The notes: generated from the sequence alone by a model not told the origin. Shown: positions 22,699 through 33,600, counted from the stretch's first letter. The stretch: 64,000 nt of DNA from Isoetes taiwanensis (GCA_021234155.1 JAJEKV010000143.1:1193358-1257357), one strand, 5' to 3'. Numbers and translations are program-made.

Positions 22699-23394
22699 TT
22701 CTGCTCAAGATGCCAAATAAAGGGCCATAATGATCAAGAATGTAGGAAGAAGAGATTCTTTGAGAGAGCCAATCCGGTATTTGCTGTTATGCAACAAGTA
22801 CCATATATTCCTATTCAACCAATGCAAGCAGCACCTATCATACCACAAGTTCCAATGATGCCACAAGCTCCAATTGCCCAACAAGCTCCAATGGGTTCCA
22901 CACAAATGGTGCAGCCAAAACAGGGATGGTATCCGAGTAAGGCCCATTTGTATTGCAAGTTATATGATAAATTCAAGCATGATGACAGTACTTGTTGGAA
23001 AATTCATGGGAAACCGGAATGGGCAACCAACAAGTATCCACCAAGGCAACAAGTGTTTGAATCAGTACCTCTTCCTAACAATGATGTTCGCATTCAAGAT
23101 GCAAAGTATATTGATAATCCTCAAGTTAAGGCTCTTATTGAGGAGCTTAAGAAACAAGAGAAGGCAAAATCAATAGTAAATTGTGGATTTGTTGAGGTAG
23201 ACAGTGACCCATTTCAGCAAGAAGAAGAGATTGGAGAAGTAAATGCGGTTACAAGATCACAAAAGATGGTGCAAGAACCAAGAGTAGTGTCAATTGCGGA
23301 GAAGACTAAGACCTCTTTTCCAAAGGCTTTGAAGGGACAAGCTTTGAAGGTATCAGCACCTAAGAAGGTGCAATTTAATGTGCTGCCCACATAA
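22699..23394 (+). CDS. Retrotransposon Gag, C-terminal frame
   Basis: This frame continues directly from the previous one in a shifted phase. It begins with a second CCHC knuckle, CSRCQIKGHNDQEC, passes a proline/glutamine-rich linker (PMMPQAPIAQQAPMGS), and has a third cysteine/histidine string, YCKLYDKFKHDDSTCW. It ends at a stop at 23,392-23,394. The order fits a Gag nucleocapsid tail. Confidence 0.65.
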   Translation, partial: FCSRCQIKGHNDQECRKKRFFERANPVFAVMQQVPYIPIQPMQAAPIIPQVPMMPQAPIAQQAPMGSTQMVQPKQGWYPSKAHLYCKLYDKFKHDDSTCWKIHGKPEWATNKYPPRQQVFESVPLPNNDVRIQDAKYIDNPQVKALIEELKKQEKAKSIVNCGFVEVDSDPFQQEEEIGEVNAVTRSQKMVQEPRVVSIAEKTKTSFPKALKGQALKVSAPKKVQFNVLPT

Positions 23395-23673
23395 CAGTTT
23401 CAGTCTATAGAAGAAAATCAGCCCATAGTGATGCCTCCTGTGGTGGATGCGAAAATTCAAAATGCAGATGATGTGATCAGTCAAGTTTTGGCCACTAAAG
23501 TTACACTTACCCTTGAGCAATTGATCCATTATTCTCCAAATTTGTTGCAAGAGTTAGGGGGAAGAATAAAATCAGAAATTTCAGTCCAACAGATCATCTC
23601 AAATGATACCAATAAGAGTAGAATGGAGCCACTAGCCCGGTAATCCAAGGATCCAGGGCCATTTCTTTGTGAT

Positions 23674-24393
23674 GTGAGTATTAATGGATATTTAATCAAA
23701 GACGCCAACATACATACCGGCAACGGAGTGAATGTAATGCCTTACCATATAATGCTTCAAGTTGGATTGAAAATGATGGAACCGACAACTATGATGCTCA
23801 AAACATTCAATGAAATGAAGGTGCAGCCTATGGGAGTCATAAGAAATGTCTTATGCAAGGTCTATGAGGTGGAAGCAATCTTGGATTTCATGGTTTTGAA
23901 ATTTCCAGAGAGTGTGCATGCTGAAACTTATACTTTGTTGCTGAGCTGTACATGGTTAGATGCCGTACAAGCTGAGACTTCATGGAGGAAGCATGAAATG
24001 AACATCTTTCAAGGGGAACACAAGGTTACTATAGATAATCCTCTGAAATCAAGCATGGATGGGACAAACAGAAATCAAGTAAATCTAATCATATCTCACA
24101 TGGTTGAAGAGTATGAGCATGTTCTTTTATGTGAAAATGATAGGTTCGAGTATTGTCATGAGAAAGAAACTTATAGATGCTTGAGTAGCCCTGAGTTTGA
24201 GACTTTTCATACATATGAAACATTTTTGGATGATGATGAACCATTATTATGTGAGCTAGAGGTGGAAAGCATTGATACTTTAGCATTTGGGCACTCTAAA
24301 GGTCTAAAGGTATGTTACATACTCTTGAATTTAGTGACAGTAATGACAATAGTTCTCTTTATGAGACTTTCAGATTTGAGACATGTATACTAG
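23674..24393 (+). pseudogene. Retropepsin-like frame with altered active site
   Basis: The beginning reads CDVSINGYLIKDANIHTGNG followed by VNVMPYHIMLQVGL. The shape matches the N-terminal strand and active-site region of Ty3/gypsy aspartic proteases, where DTGA is expected. Here it is HTGN, so the catalytic aspartate is missing and protease activity is unlikely. The remainder to 24,393 is open but of unknown function. A preceding frame (23,428-23,643) probably belongs to the same polyprotein, broken by a stop at 23,641. Confidence 0.55.
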
Positions 24394-24797
24394 TTGACCA
24401 AGACCTTTACATGCCTCAAATGGAGAAATTTACTTACTTTCATGATTTGGCACTAAACCATGAGCTAGAATTGCAAACGTTTGATGCTTTGATGAATGAA
24501 GTGTACCTAGAATGGTTCAGACCTGTGTTTCAACATTGTAGCAGTCCGAAGAAGTCTGAGAATCAAGAAAAACCAGTCCCTTTCATGTTTGAGCATGGAA
24601 GTGTGGAAGAGATGAGTAAATTTGAGCATGACTATGTGATAAAGGAAGGGAAATTGGACATGAGCAGCACTTTATTTCAGTGTGTAACAGCCAACGATGT
24701 TCATGACGGTTTGTTTGCATTATTTGAGACTAATAAGCTACCTGGAATATGTCATTTTAGCAAGCTCTATTACATTACATCAGTTTTGCCACATTGA
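24312..24797 (+). CDS. Element-internal frame of unknown function
   Basis: A 161-codon acidic frame (start MLHTLEFSDSNDNSSLYETF) overlaps the end of the protease-like frame in another phase. It occupies the place where reverse transcriptase would be expected, but shows no RT motif. It may be the continuation of the polyprotein after a frameshift. Confidence 0.4.
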   Translation: MLHTLEFSDSNDNSSLYETFRFETCILVDQDLYMPQMEKFTYFHDLALNHELELQTFDALMNEVYLEWFRPVFQHCSSPKKSENQEKPVPFMFEHGSVEEMSKFEHDYVIKEGKLDMSSTLFQCVTANDVHDGLFALFETNKLPGICHFSKLYYITSVLPH

Positions 24798-25415
24798 TAT
24801 GCTGGTGCAGTGATATTTGAGCAGGTTATTGGACTGTGGCTTGTTCTTTGGCGACATTTTTTGTTGCTATTACATGTTGTCAGCATTCTCCTATTTGGAA
24901 GATGCTTACTTAACAAGGTTGGAGTTGGTTGATGACTCCAGAAGGGGAATTGTTGCCAAATCCCAGAAATGGCAAGGATCTCAGGCCTTATTTTGAAAGA
25001 GAAGTGCTATTCTAAGGGATTCAGATTTGGTATAGCTCCAATTACAGAGAATTTGTGGAGAACGTTTGGGTTACAGCAGGTCATTTTTCTGTAAAAATAG
25101 ATGGTGATAGTTCCATAATACACAATCTATCCTACATCAAAAGATGTGTTTCGGCGATACGAATCCAAAGAGCTATGGTGCAGGTCAAACGGAGGTCTGG
25201 AACTCAAGATATCAGCTTTCAAAATTTGCCACAGTTACAGAGGCTCTGTCATTTTGGACCAGTTTGTTTGTATCCGTCATTTGGATTTGAGGAGGGTATT
25301 TTCTTTCTAAACATACATGTAAATGTGTCATTTGGGGACATGTCCCAAGGACCATATACGTTTTGTTGTGGGTTCTCCGCCACGGAGTGGCACATGTTTC
25401 CACTGTGGTCGCCAC

Positions 25416-25745
25416 TGTTGGGGTGGTCACCACTCACCACACTCGTCACCACTCACCACACTCGTCACCACTCACCACTATTGAGGTGGTACAGAAGACA
25501 ATATACCGTATATGGAGTGATATACGCACATGAACGCGTGCAGGATATTTGCACGTATCCATGATCACTGTGTTATCTGAGCAGAGAGAAGAACAGAGAG
25601 ACGGTGTATTGGGAGAGAGCATTTTGCTTGATCTAGCTATGGACATGATGAATCTTTGTGTTGTGCATTGCCTTGATCTGATAGATTGAGCTTGGATTGT
25701 TGGGTTTTTCATCCTTCTTGCAAGGTTAGAGTTCAGGCTCTAACA
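25416..25745 (+). repeat. 3' LTR
   Basis: Starts TGTTGGGGTGGTCACCACTC and ends GCTCTAACA. Similarity to the 5' LTR drops sharply upstream of TGTTGG, which supports this boundary. Confidence 0.85.
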
Positions 25746-25835
25746 CCAGACAGATGGAGAGGAGTATAAGCTGCTGCTTTTCCTACATTCATCCTTCTCT
25801 TGGCTAGTGATAGCATCACCAGCATGTATTGGAAC

Positions 25836-26519
25836 CAGGGATAGGTTCAATACTTCGTACATTTATATGCAATACGTATTATTCGTATGATACGACACAA
25901 TTTTGTCATATAATACGTAAAAAATACGGCATTCCGGCATCGGAAAATTTTTGCATACACAAAAAGAACTAAAGCGCATGCACGAAATTTTTTTTGCGTA
26001 CACGAAACAATGAAAAATGCATACGTGATTTTTTTCCACGTACGCAATTTTCATTGTTGTAGGCGAAAAGGCAGAAATTTTTTTCCGCCTTTTCGCGTAT
26101 AGGCGGATTTTTATTTTTATTTTTATTTTTTTCGCGTATGCGATTTATACTGTTTTGCGTACGCGAAAGTTGTTTCGCGTACACGAAATAGTATAAATTG
26201 CGTACAGGAAAAAAAAAATTCGCCTTTTCGTGTACGCGGTTTTCACTGTTTCGCGTACGCGAAAAAACTTTTGCGTATGCGAAATAGTGAAAACTATGTA
26301 CGTGAAATTTAAATTTCAAATTTGTGCAACGGTTTTATTAGAACCGCGTACGCGAAAGTTTTTTTGCGTATGCGGTTTAGAAGATTTTGCGTATGTGAAA
26401 TACTTTTTTCTGGCCGGCGAGAGAAAAATTAACGTGAAATACATTTTAAACATTAAAATACGTATTTTTTGACTTTATACGTCAAAATTTTTAATTTCTA
26501 CATATGGAACCTATCCCTG
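25836..26519. mobile_element. hAT-type miniature transposon built of CGCGTACGCG palindromes
   Basis: The element begins CAGGGATAGGTTC and ends with its exact reverse complement GAACCTATCCCTG. It is flanked by an identical 8-bp sequence, attggaac, at 25,828-25,835 and 26,520-26,527. Terminal repeats starting CAGGG plus an 8-bp target duplication are typical of hAT elements. There is no transposase. The interior is dominated by many copies of tttcgcgtacgcgaaa-like palindromes and decayed variants (gcgtatgcg, gcgtacacgaaa). Long open frames on both strands come from this array and are not genes. Confidence 0.85.
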
Positions 26520-26527
26520 ATTGGAAC

Positions 26528-26953
26528 TGCAGGTAAGCTCTTAGGAGGTTTCTGATCACCATGTTCTTTCGTAAGTTAGCAAGGGTTGTTGGGAAAGGGC
26601 AGACCCGCATAGAGTAGTGCAGTTGTTGCTTGTAGGGGTATGTGGAAGGATTTCACTCTTGCAGAGGACACCAATTTCCCCAAGAGCTCCTTTATGGAAG
26701 TGCATGAGGGTGCGTTTGTAGATGCAAGGTCCCTTGTGCATGAGGCTTGTAAGCCTGTCGATTGTGAAGCATTGCCTGTGCATTTTGAGGTGCAGCTACC
26801 CTCTAGTAGGTTCATGAGCCCTGCTCTAACCGGCCAGCCCTGCTCCTAAATTTGCCACTGCAGCTCCTCTACTTATCGATAGGGGCCTAGGGATACAAGT
26901 GCTCCCTTTAAGTAGGAAGCTTCTAGCTAGAAAGAAAATATCTGTAAGCTTAT
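26528..26953. other. Upstream flank of the Rep-like relic
   Basis: A frame at about 26,640-26,849 (start MWKDFTLAEDTNFPKSSF) is coding-like but unrecognised. It could be the N-terminal part of the Rep-like gene or chance. Confidence 0.3.
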
Positions 26954-26980
26954 GAGTAAGACTGCTGCTAGCAGGGATGA

Positions 26981-27508
26981 ACACTCCTCCTTGGATGTAA
27001 GTGTGACTGTGAGTGTGGGTGGTGTGGATGTGTGGGAAGCAATAATAGTGGTGTGTGTAGATTCATGGAATGTGAGTGTATGGTTGGCGTTGTCAGCTTA
27101 GAGAGGGATTCAAACCTTAACCATCTCCATGTTCAAGCTATACTGAGGATTGCTCTGACCACTCCTGTTGTTGTGAACTTGAGGTTGAAGAAGTACCAAG
27201 AATGGGATACACATAATCATGCTGGAGCAGTTATCCTGTGCAAGGCCTTGAGAGGCACGAAAATGCATTACTATGAGGGAATGATAGGGTATTGTCTTAA
27301 GGACATGGGGAAGCTGCACCATGGACATCACATGAAGAATAGGATAGTAGACCAAATCGATAGGGGGGAGAACCTTTATGCCTTGTATAGCGCTGGAGAT
27401 ATCAAAAGTTGTGTGACTCTTGATAACCGTAACTTATTTGCAAAGGCCAAACATTTCCACATCATGGGAGAGGCATGCGACCGCTTCGCTTATTCAAACT
27501 GTTTGTAG
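26981..27508 (+). pseudogene. HUH/Y1 Rep-like endonuclease relic (replitron/CRESS type)
   Basis: An open stretch on the plus strand has the two catalytic motifs of Rep-class HUH nucleases in the right order. HLHVQ (bases 27,122-27,136) is preceded by VVSLERDSNLN, and about 55 residues later comes MIGYCLKDMGK with the candidate nucleophile tyrosine at 27,290 and lysine three residues on. HUH nucleases nick one DNA strand through a covalent tyrosine link and start rolling-circle replication or transposition. An in-frame stop follows at 27,506. A coding-like continuation lies in another frame (27,450-27,626), so the gene looks decayed. No ATG is evident before the motif block. An endogenous geminivirus-like Rep is a less likely alternative, and no helicase Walker motif was seen. 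Confidence 0.5.
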
Positions 27509-27626
27509 GATGTTACAAATGGAGGAGTTTATATTTAGTGGATCTTGGGTGCTGCCAATGAACACAACGTTCATCTCCCAAAAACTTGTGGAGGCCGCTT
27601 GGAGATTGACATTGGATCCTCCATAG
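27420..27626 (+). pseudogene. Frame-shifted continuation of the Rep-like relic
   Basis: The string RMLQMEEFIFSGSWVLPMNT, followed by VEAAWRLTLDPP, overlaps the end of the HUH frame in a different phase. It looks like protein-coding sequence carried on after a frameshift. A further frame (27,640-27,822, start MLFGLPIGIVPIERVGKWRR) may extend it again. Confidence 0.35.
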
Positions 27627-27929
27627 TGACGCCAGGAATGTGCTATTTGGCCTTCCTATTGGAATTGTACCCATTGAACGCGTTGGGAAATGGAGAAGGC
27701 GCTACTGGAATGCACATGCTGATGTTGGCGTTAGTGAGGGGAATTCTTGTTATGCAGATATTGATGAGGGAATAGATGATGGGAAGCCCATCTCCACAGT
27801 CGCCTATGATACTGCCTTCTAGCCCATGGGATGGGTTCATACCTGTGGATGTGGAAAATCACACTTTCTCTGCTATCCAGCTCAATTTTGCATTTGGTGT
27901 TTATGTACATATTTGCTATTTTTTGTAGG

Positions 27930-28323
27930 GCCACATAAGGAGGTAGAAAAGACTGATGAAGTAACGGATCCGGAGGGAATATTCATTCTAGTTGTAAATG
28001 TGGACACTAATTCTGATGAAGAACAGGTTATAGTTGGTCATCTTGATGCATGCAACAAGTCCGAATGCTTTCATTTGCACGTGGATGTAGACTTATTGGC
28101 TAAGGAGATAATGATGCCAATTCGAGAATCCAGGACAACCCTTGGAAACACTATACAACGCCTTGATAAGGTTTTACACTGTTTGGACATGGATGACTTA
28201 AAAGTCTCCTTGAAGCAGCTCAAGGTATTCGGGGGGCATATGAATCCCACGAGCTTGTTCATAAGGCATCTCAATGAGTTGGAACACCTTGGCAAAGCAG
28301 CTTTCCAAACCATGCAGGCTTAG
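27930..28323 (+). other. Possible downstream exon
   Basis: An acceptor-like TTTTTTGTAG precedes GPHKEVEKTDEVTDPEG. The open reading continues through QRLDKVLHCLDMDDLKVSLK to a stop at 28,321. It could be the last exon of the preceding gene or element. No domain is recognised. Confidence 0.3.
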
Positions 28324-29059
28324 GTTTGGGCGGCCTTCTCTTGTACAATTGGGTTTTATAATGCATTGTCTGAGCCAGAGGGGTTCAGAAGTGATGCCGG
28401 TTCCTCTTCCTCATGTTCATTTTGTGTTCTCATGTTGCAGTAGGCTGCTTGTGACAGAAGCAGTACACATGCAACCTTCCAGTTGTAGGCCAGTTGTACG
28501 TTGTGCATTGTAATATAAATGACATCTTTATTCGCAAATGTAGTTATGTAGGTTCTAGTGTGTTGTACATGACACTTCACTTTGTCGTACTGTGTTCTGT
28601 CATTTACCCTCATGGTTATCATTGGGGCCTAATGCTGCTCTTTCATTATTTAATAGGGGAATGCCTAAAATCACTTGATGTGGCCAGTTCACATTGTATT
28701 CAGTCTAATTTCTTTAATACGTGTATATGTATGCATGGCATATGGGGAGTGATGTTGTATACATGGGTGTAAGGTGTAGTTCCTTTGACCTCGATTTGGC
28801 ATATGCTGCCCCTTATTTTGTGATCCAATGATCACACTTGACCCATTAGCAACCTCGGAAAGACTTTAAGGCAAGAGTTTTTAGTCCTAGATAGTAACAG
28901 GTATGCTTTGTTATTTATTTGGTCCCATAGGCCTTTTTGGTCTTAACGAACCAATCCAATCCAATTCAACTTAAGTTAAGCAAATACCTTTATGCCATTC
29001 GTTCCAATGAATACTCGACCTTTTGGCTTTTCCCCACGACGTTTTCTGCAGGGAGGTTT
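28324..29059. other. No gene recognised
   Basis: Contains at 28,921 a ggtcccataggcctttttgg string with a CCAAT-rich tail, resembling the short insertion at 3850. Otherwise only short frames. Confidence 0.4.
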
Positions 29060-30088
29060 AACGTAAAGTTTTGTTAGGGCCCATTCTGGCTAATCCGCCA
29101 ATGAGCTGTTGCCACGTGTCATGTTTTCTAGCCCGGAATGACCTCTTTGCTTGCATTCTAAGTTTACCTGTGTTCTTACCTCAGATTCAAGTTTCTTACA
29201 TGTATTCTCGTTTTACTTGCATTCCGCTTTCTTGTTTTAGTTTTACAGAGCATTGAACATTTACTGCCCAGGGAATTGAACCCCGGTCCAAAGCTCCAGC
29301 AACAAATTTCTTAAACAAAAGCTTCAGAGCACCCACAGATTCCCTAAAAGAATGCTTCAGAAGAAAATTTTCAAAGGCTTCGACAGCTTCAGAAAAGAAA
29401 AGCGTCGAAACAAGAAAAGCTTGAAAAGAAGAGAAAAGAAAAGCTTCAGAAAGAAAGAAAGAAAAGAAAAACTTCAAAAGGAAGAAAAGAAGATTTAAAT
29501 GCGTATCTATTGGCACAGGTACACAAACAAACGCCTTCTTCAAATGAGAAGATTGAAGAACCAGCCTGGAAAGAACATTTAGGGAAGATAGAAAGGAAAG
29601 AAAACACTGGATATCTTCGGCATTAGGCGAATAGAATGATCGTGGAAGGCTTCGTGAAGAGTCGCTTTGTACCCCCTGCCAAGAAAGAACAGAAAAAATG
29701 GCTTTGTCTGCATGTGAGTCGCTGCACAAATCGGTTTTGTTACGCCATCTCCGAAGCAGGATGCATCGCCATGGCCGGAGCACAGAGAATAAAACCTAAC
29801 TGCGTTTTAACAAACCGAGCAAAGAAATGATCCATCGCCATCATTTTACATAGCCATGGCCGGGGAAAAATGCCGCGAAGAAAAAGAAAGTTTCAAAAGA
29901 AAGCAAAAAAAAAAACTCAAAAGAAACCAAAGAAAGGAAGCGGTGACATCGCCGAACCATCGCGCCAAGAGAAGGGCGGGAGAAGAAGGGCCATCGCGGG
30001 AGCGAGAAATAGATAGCCAGCGAGGCTTCATCGCCATAGCTGGAGCCGCCGGAGCCGCCAGAATGGGCCCTAACAAAAACTTTACGTT
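29060..30088. mobile_element. TIR element upstream of DRG2
   Basis: The left terminus 29,060-29,089 and the right terminus 30,058-30,088 are reverse complements over about 30 bases with one single-base indel (outer part aacgtaaagttttg, inner part gttagggcccattctgg). The interior is purine-rich on the plus strand with many aagaaaag/aagcttcag strings and no transposase. The long minus-strand frame at 29,196-29,783 is low-complexity Phe/Ser/Leu and not a convincing gene. No target duplication was found, so the exact ends are uncertain. Confidence 0.65.
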
Positions 30089-30093
30089 GCAAT

Positions 30094-30188
30094 AATTGCT
30101 TTTTAGGTGCAATTCTGGCGTCGTCGAGGTGTGCCTCATGGCCCGGCGTCGGCACACCTTCCACGCCAAATTGCACCTAAAAGCAATT
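30094..30188. repeat. 95-nt hairpin adjoining the TIR element
   Basis: The left arm (30,094-30,121, aattgctttttaggtgcaat and on) pairs with the right arm (30,163-30,188). A second inner stem, gaggtgtgcc with ggcacacctt, continues the fold. It starts six bases after the TIR element and could be a tiny MITE or a transcribed hairpin. Confidence 0.7.
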
Positions 30189-30605
30189 CTTGTATACATA
30201 AATTCTTCTTAGACGAATACCACACATGTATTTATTTAGCGCATTTTTTGGAAATGAGGCCATGCCATGGAGCATTCCTACGGGAATGAATGCTTATTGT
30301 ATTGCACAAGTGATTGTTTCGGTCTTCCTAAGTGAGAAAATCATTGCAAAGACCTTAAATTCTGCTCATCAAGACTAATTTCTAATAATTGGCAGGAAAA
30401 TCATTTTAGGAGCCCACAATTTTATTCCGTATATATTTTAAAAGCAGCTTCACAAAATCATGGAAATCTGAAAACCCTACTTTGTGTAAAATATAAATCC
30501 CATAAATCTTCATCGGCCTGGCCCTAGCATGGCTGCAAACAACGTAATTGTGTGATCAATCCTAAGCGAATCGGCAGCTTTGCTTGATCTGTGCCAGTCG
30601 GTAAG
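30189..30605 (+). promoter_or_regulatory. DRG2 promoter and 5' UTR region
   Basis: The 400 bases between the hairpin and the DRG2 start codon hold no other gene. A TATA-like aaatataaatcc stands at about 30,487. The transcript start cannot be fixed from sequence alone. Confidence 0.4.
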
Positions 30606-33600
30606 ATGGGGATCATAGAAAGAATCAAGGAGATCGAGACCGAAATGGCCCGTACTCAGAAGAATAAAGCAACAGGTAAATTATTGAATTGCCATCGCGA
30701 GAACAGCTGTAGATTGATCATTCTTGCATCCTGCATATTCATCTTCCCCGGTATATCATCCATTTTTATATAATGCGAGCAGAAAAGCAAATAGTAGGGT
30801 GTCGCATTCTGTGAGTAGTTATTTCTTCTACAGCATAGATTTTGGAGCACATTAGGCTGGAAATTGTAACTCTTATATTCAAAAGTGGGATAACGCATCT
30901 TGCCTTTTTTGCAGAATATCACTTAGGTCAGCTGAAAGCCAAACTTGCAAAGCTCAGGACTCAGTTATTGGAACCACCAAAAGCTTTCTAGCATTCTTAT
31001 CGAATTGTGTATTACATTGGGGGGATGATTGCAAAAAATCAGTTTACTAACGGGAAGTTCCAAAGGGACCAAGTGGAGCTGGAGATGGCTTTGAAGTCAC
31101 CAAGTTTGGTCATGGTCGTGTCGCTCTTATTGGTTTTCCAAGGTTGTTGTGAGAGCTTATTAATTGTTACTAATGGCTCCCTCTCTTCATGACAGTGTGG
31201 GAAAATCTACGCTATTGACGTTACTCACGGGGACACACTCAGAGGCAGCCTCATACGAGTTTACTACCCTCACATGTATTCCTGGGATCATAAACTATAA
31301 TGATGCAAAAATTCAGATGCTTGATCTCCCTGGTATCATTGAGGGTGCTTCTGAAGGAAAAGGTCGTGGGCGACAGGTATAACTGATTTTGAATTGCATA
31401 TCAAATCTCATTGATGAAGTACAACATGATTATAATATTGTATTGTATGACCGAACGCAAATACATCTTCCTTGCAGGTTATAGCTGTTGCAAAGTCATC
31501 AGATCTTGTACTGATGGTTCTTGATGGATCAAAGGTCCGTATGTTTAAAATTTGAGCATGAAAATGACCGGCATAATAAAGGTTTTTAAAAGATAGTATT
31601 ATAAACGAATGACGATGCAACTCCAAGAAGCATGGCTATGGCTGGACCTGACCTTTAAATCTTATGTCACATAATACAGAATCATTTTTCTCCAAGTTTG
31701 TCACAAATGCCATAATAGTTGTTTCATGCGAAGTTAGAAAAGCCTTTTTGTTATAGCATCTCAGATGATGAATGATGTGTGCTTTATAGCTTTTAGATAG
31801 TGCTGGCATGTAGGTATAGAAAACAAAGCAAAGTTGCTCGCACACATATCTATGCAAAGAATCCTTTTTATATGCATGTGTATGTCCAGGGCTGTGGCAA
31901 TAGGTAATGAGAGATACTTTTGTTTGTCAGAGTGAAGGGCACAGGCAAATTCTTACAAAGGAACTGGAAGCTGTTGGGCTGCGGCTAAACAAAAGGCCAC
32001 CACAGGTAATCAGGAATGACGGTCCTTATTTTTCTTTTATTTTGCTTTAAGTTGCCTGACTGTGCCGGTTATTTGTTTTTCCAGATATACTTCAAGAAAA
32101 AGAAAACTGGAGGAATATCTTTTAACAGCACGATTCCTCTCACACATGTGGATGAAAAATTGTGCTACCAAATTTTACATGAATACAAGATTCACAATGC
32201 GGAGGTTATGAGAGAATGTCCTTACCTGATACATGCTGGTTGTTCTCTTAGCTTGCATGGGAAATGGGCATGCATTTAAACATGTTTGCATGTTACAAAT
32301 TTGATAGATGTATGACAACATTTTGTTGAATAGTTTGTGTTTAACCCGAGGATTGAAAACGCGCATTGGATTGAGAAGGAGTGGTTGTTGTGATGGACTG
32401 GGTATCTGTAAATTAGATATGGATTGGGAGATGAATGGGGGAAATGGAGCCTGGCGGCTATGGTTGGGATGTTGAAGCACACATAATATCTCAACCATGA
32501 AATATGATAGGGGCCAGCCACCCGAAGTATATTTCATGGTACTTTCTGTACATGAATAACTCCTGTCTTGAGAGAAAAGTGCTATGAAAAATTCTACTCT
32601 TACCTAGTTATATAAGCATATAGATTACAAGTCAATTATATTTGATGTGGATCTCATTTCTTTTGTAGGTTTTATTCCGTGAGGATGCGAGCGTTGATGA
32701 CTTCATTGATGTGATTGAGGGTAACCGCAAGTACATCAAATGTGTGTATGTATACAACAAAATTGATGTCGTTGGTATAGATGATGTTGATAGATTAGCC
32801 AGGAAACCAAACTCAGTGGTTATCAGCTGTAACCTGAAGGTTGCTTCTTACACTCCCTCAGTGTTGCTAATTTCGTCTTTTTATTAGACTAAAGAAATTG
32901 CTTTAAACTGCTGCAGTTGAATTTAGACAGACTGCTAGAGAAGATGTGGGATGATATGGGCCTTGTCCGAGTCTATACAAAGCCCCAAGGACAGCAACCT
33001 GATTTTTCTGAGCCTGTAGTTCTTTCTACTGTGAGTTTATTCCTTATCATTTAGCTGTTACTAATTTATATTACTTCATTTTACATTGGACAGAAATATA
33101 TGCCAGCTTAGGCTTATTTGACATGTAATGTATCTAGGTTTTTTTGACATGTGATGCATTTAACATTTATACAGCTAAGAATGCCACCGTTTATTGTTCT
33201 TTCAATATGGTAAGGGATAGGATGGATATGTTTATCCATTTTATCAGTAAGCATGAGATACAACCATTGTGCGGAGGTTTTTATTTCAGTAGTACCCAGA
33301 GAGAAAGTGCTGAGGAGCAGCGCCTTGAGCAAAGTTTAGAAGGGGATCCATATGCACTACATGTCACCTTCTCAAGGCCTGGGTCCAAGAGAAGTGCTGA
33401 TGATCAACGTCACTTGAACTCTGGAATAAAATATACGTCCCATTGAAATGCTCATGTCATCGCACATGGGCAAATGGGCGTCCTGATATAAACCCAAGAA
33501 GTAGTTGGTTTGTTAGACTAGATGTTAAAACCTATGGATAAGGATCTTTCGTCCCATTTATGAAATCTGCCCAGTTTTCTTGCATCTCTCTTTCTGCTTT

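Larger units (their letters stand above)
21201..25745 (+). mobile_element. Non-autonomous LTR retrotransposon carrying gag (TR-GAG-like)
   Basis: Two LTRs in direct orientation bound a 3.85-kb interior. The bases ccaga stand immediately before the 5' LTR (21,196-21,200) and immediately after the 3' LTR (25,746-25,750), fitting a 5-bp target-site duplication. The interior has gag with zinc knuckles and a retropepsin-like frame, but no reverse transcriptase, RNase H or integrase motif. Such elements depend on a relative for replication. A purine-rich string agaaggggaa with a following ttgttgcc lies at 24,931, about 470 bases before the 3' LTR, which is unusual. No conventional TGG primer site follows the 5' LTR. 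Confidence 0.8.

Noticed and set aside
22499-22947. Minus-strand frames across the gag region
   Set aside because: Shadows of the gag coding strand.
25969-26319. Long minus-strand open frame rich in repeated FVYAK/REK-like strings
   Set aside because: It is produced by the palindromic array inside the hAT miniature element and has no independent coding signal.
27112-27310. Endogenous geminivirus replication gene
   Set aside because: HUH and tyrosine motifs alone are shared with replitrons. No coat-protein gene, stem-loop origin or helicase motif of a geminivirus was seen, so a viral assignment is not supported.
29196-29783. 195-codon minus-strand frame
   Set aside because: Low-complexity Phe/Ser/Leu translation of a purine-rich strand inside a TIR element; no domain-like pattern.
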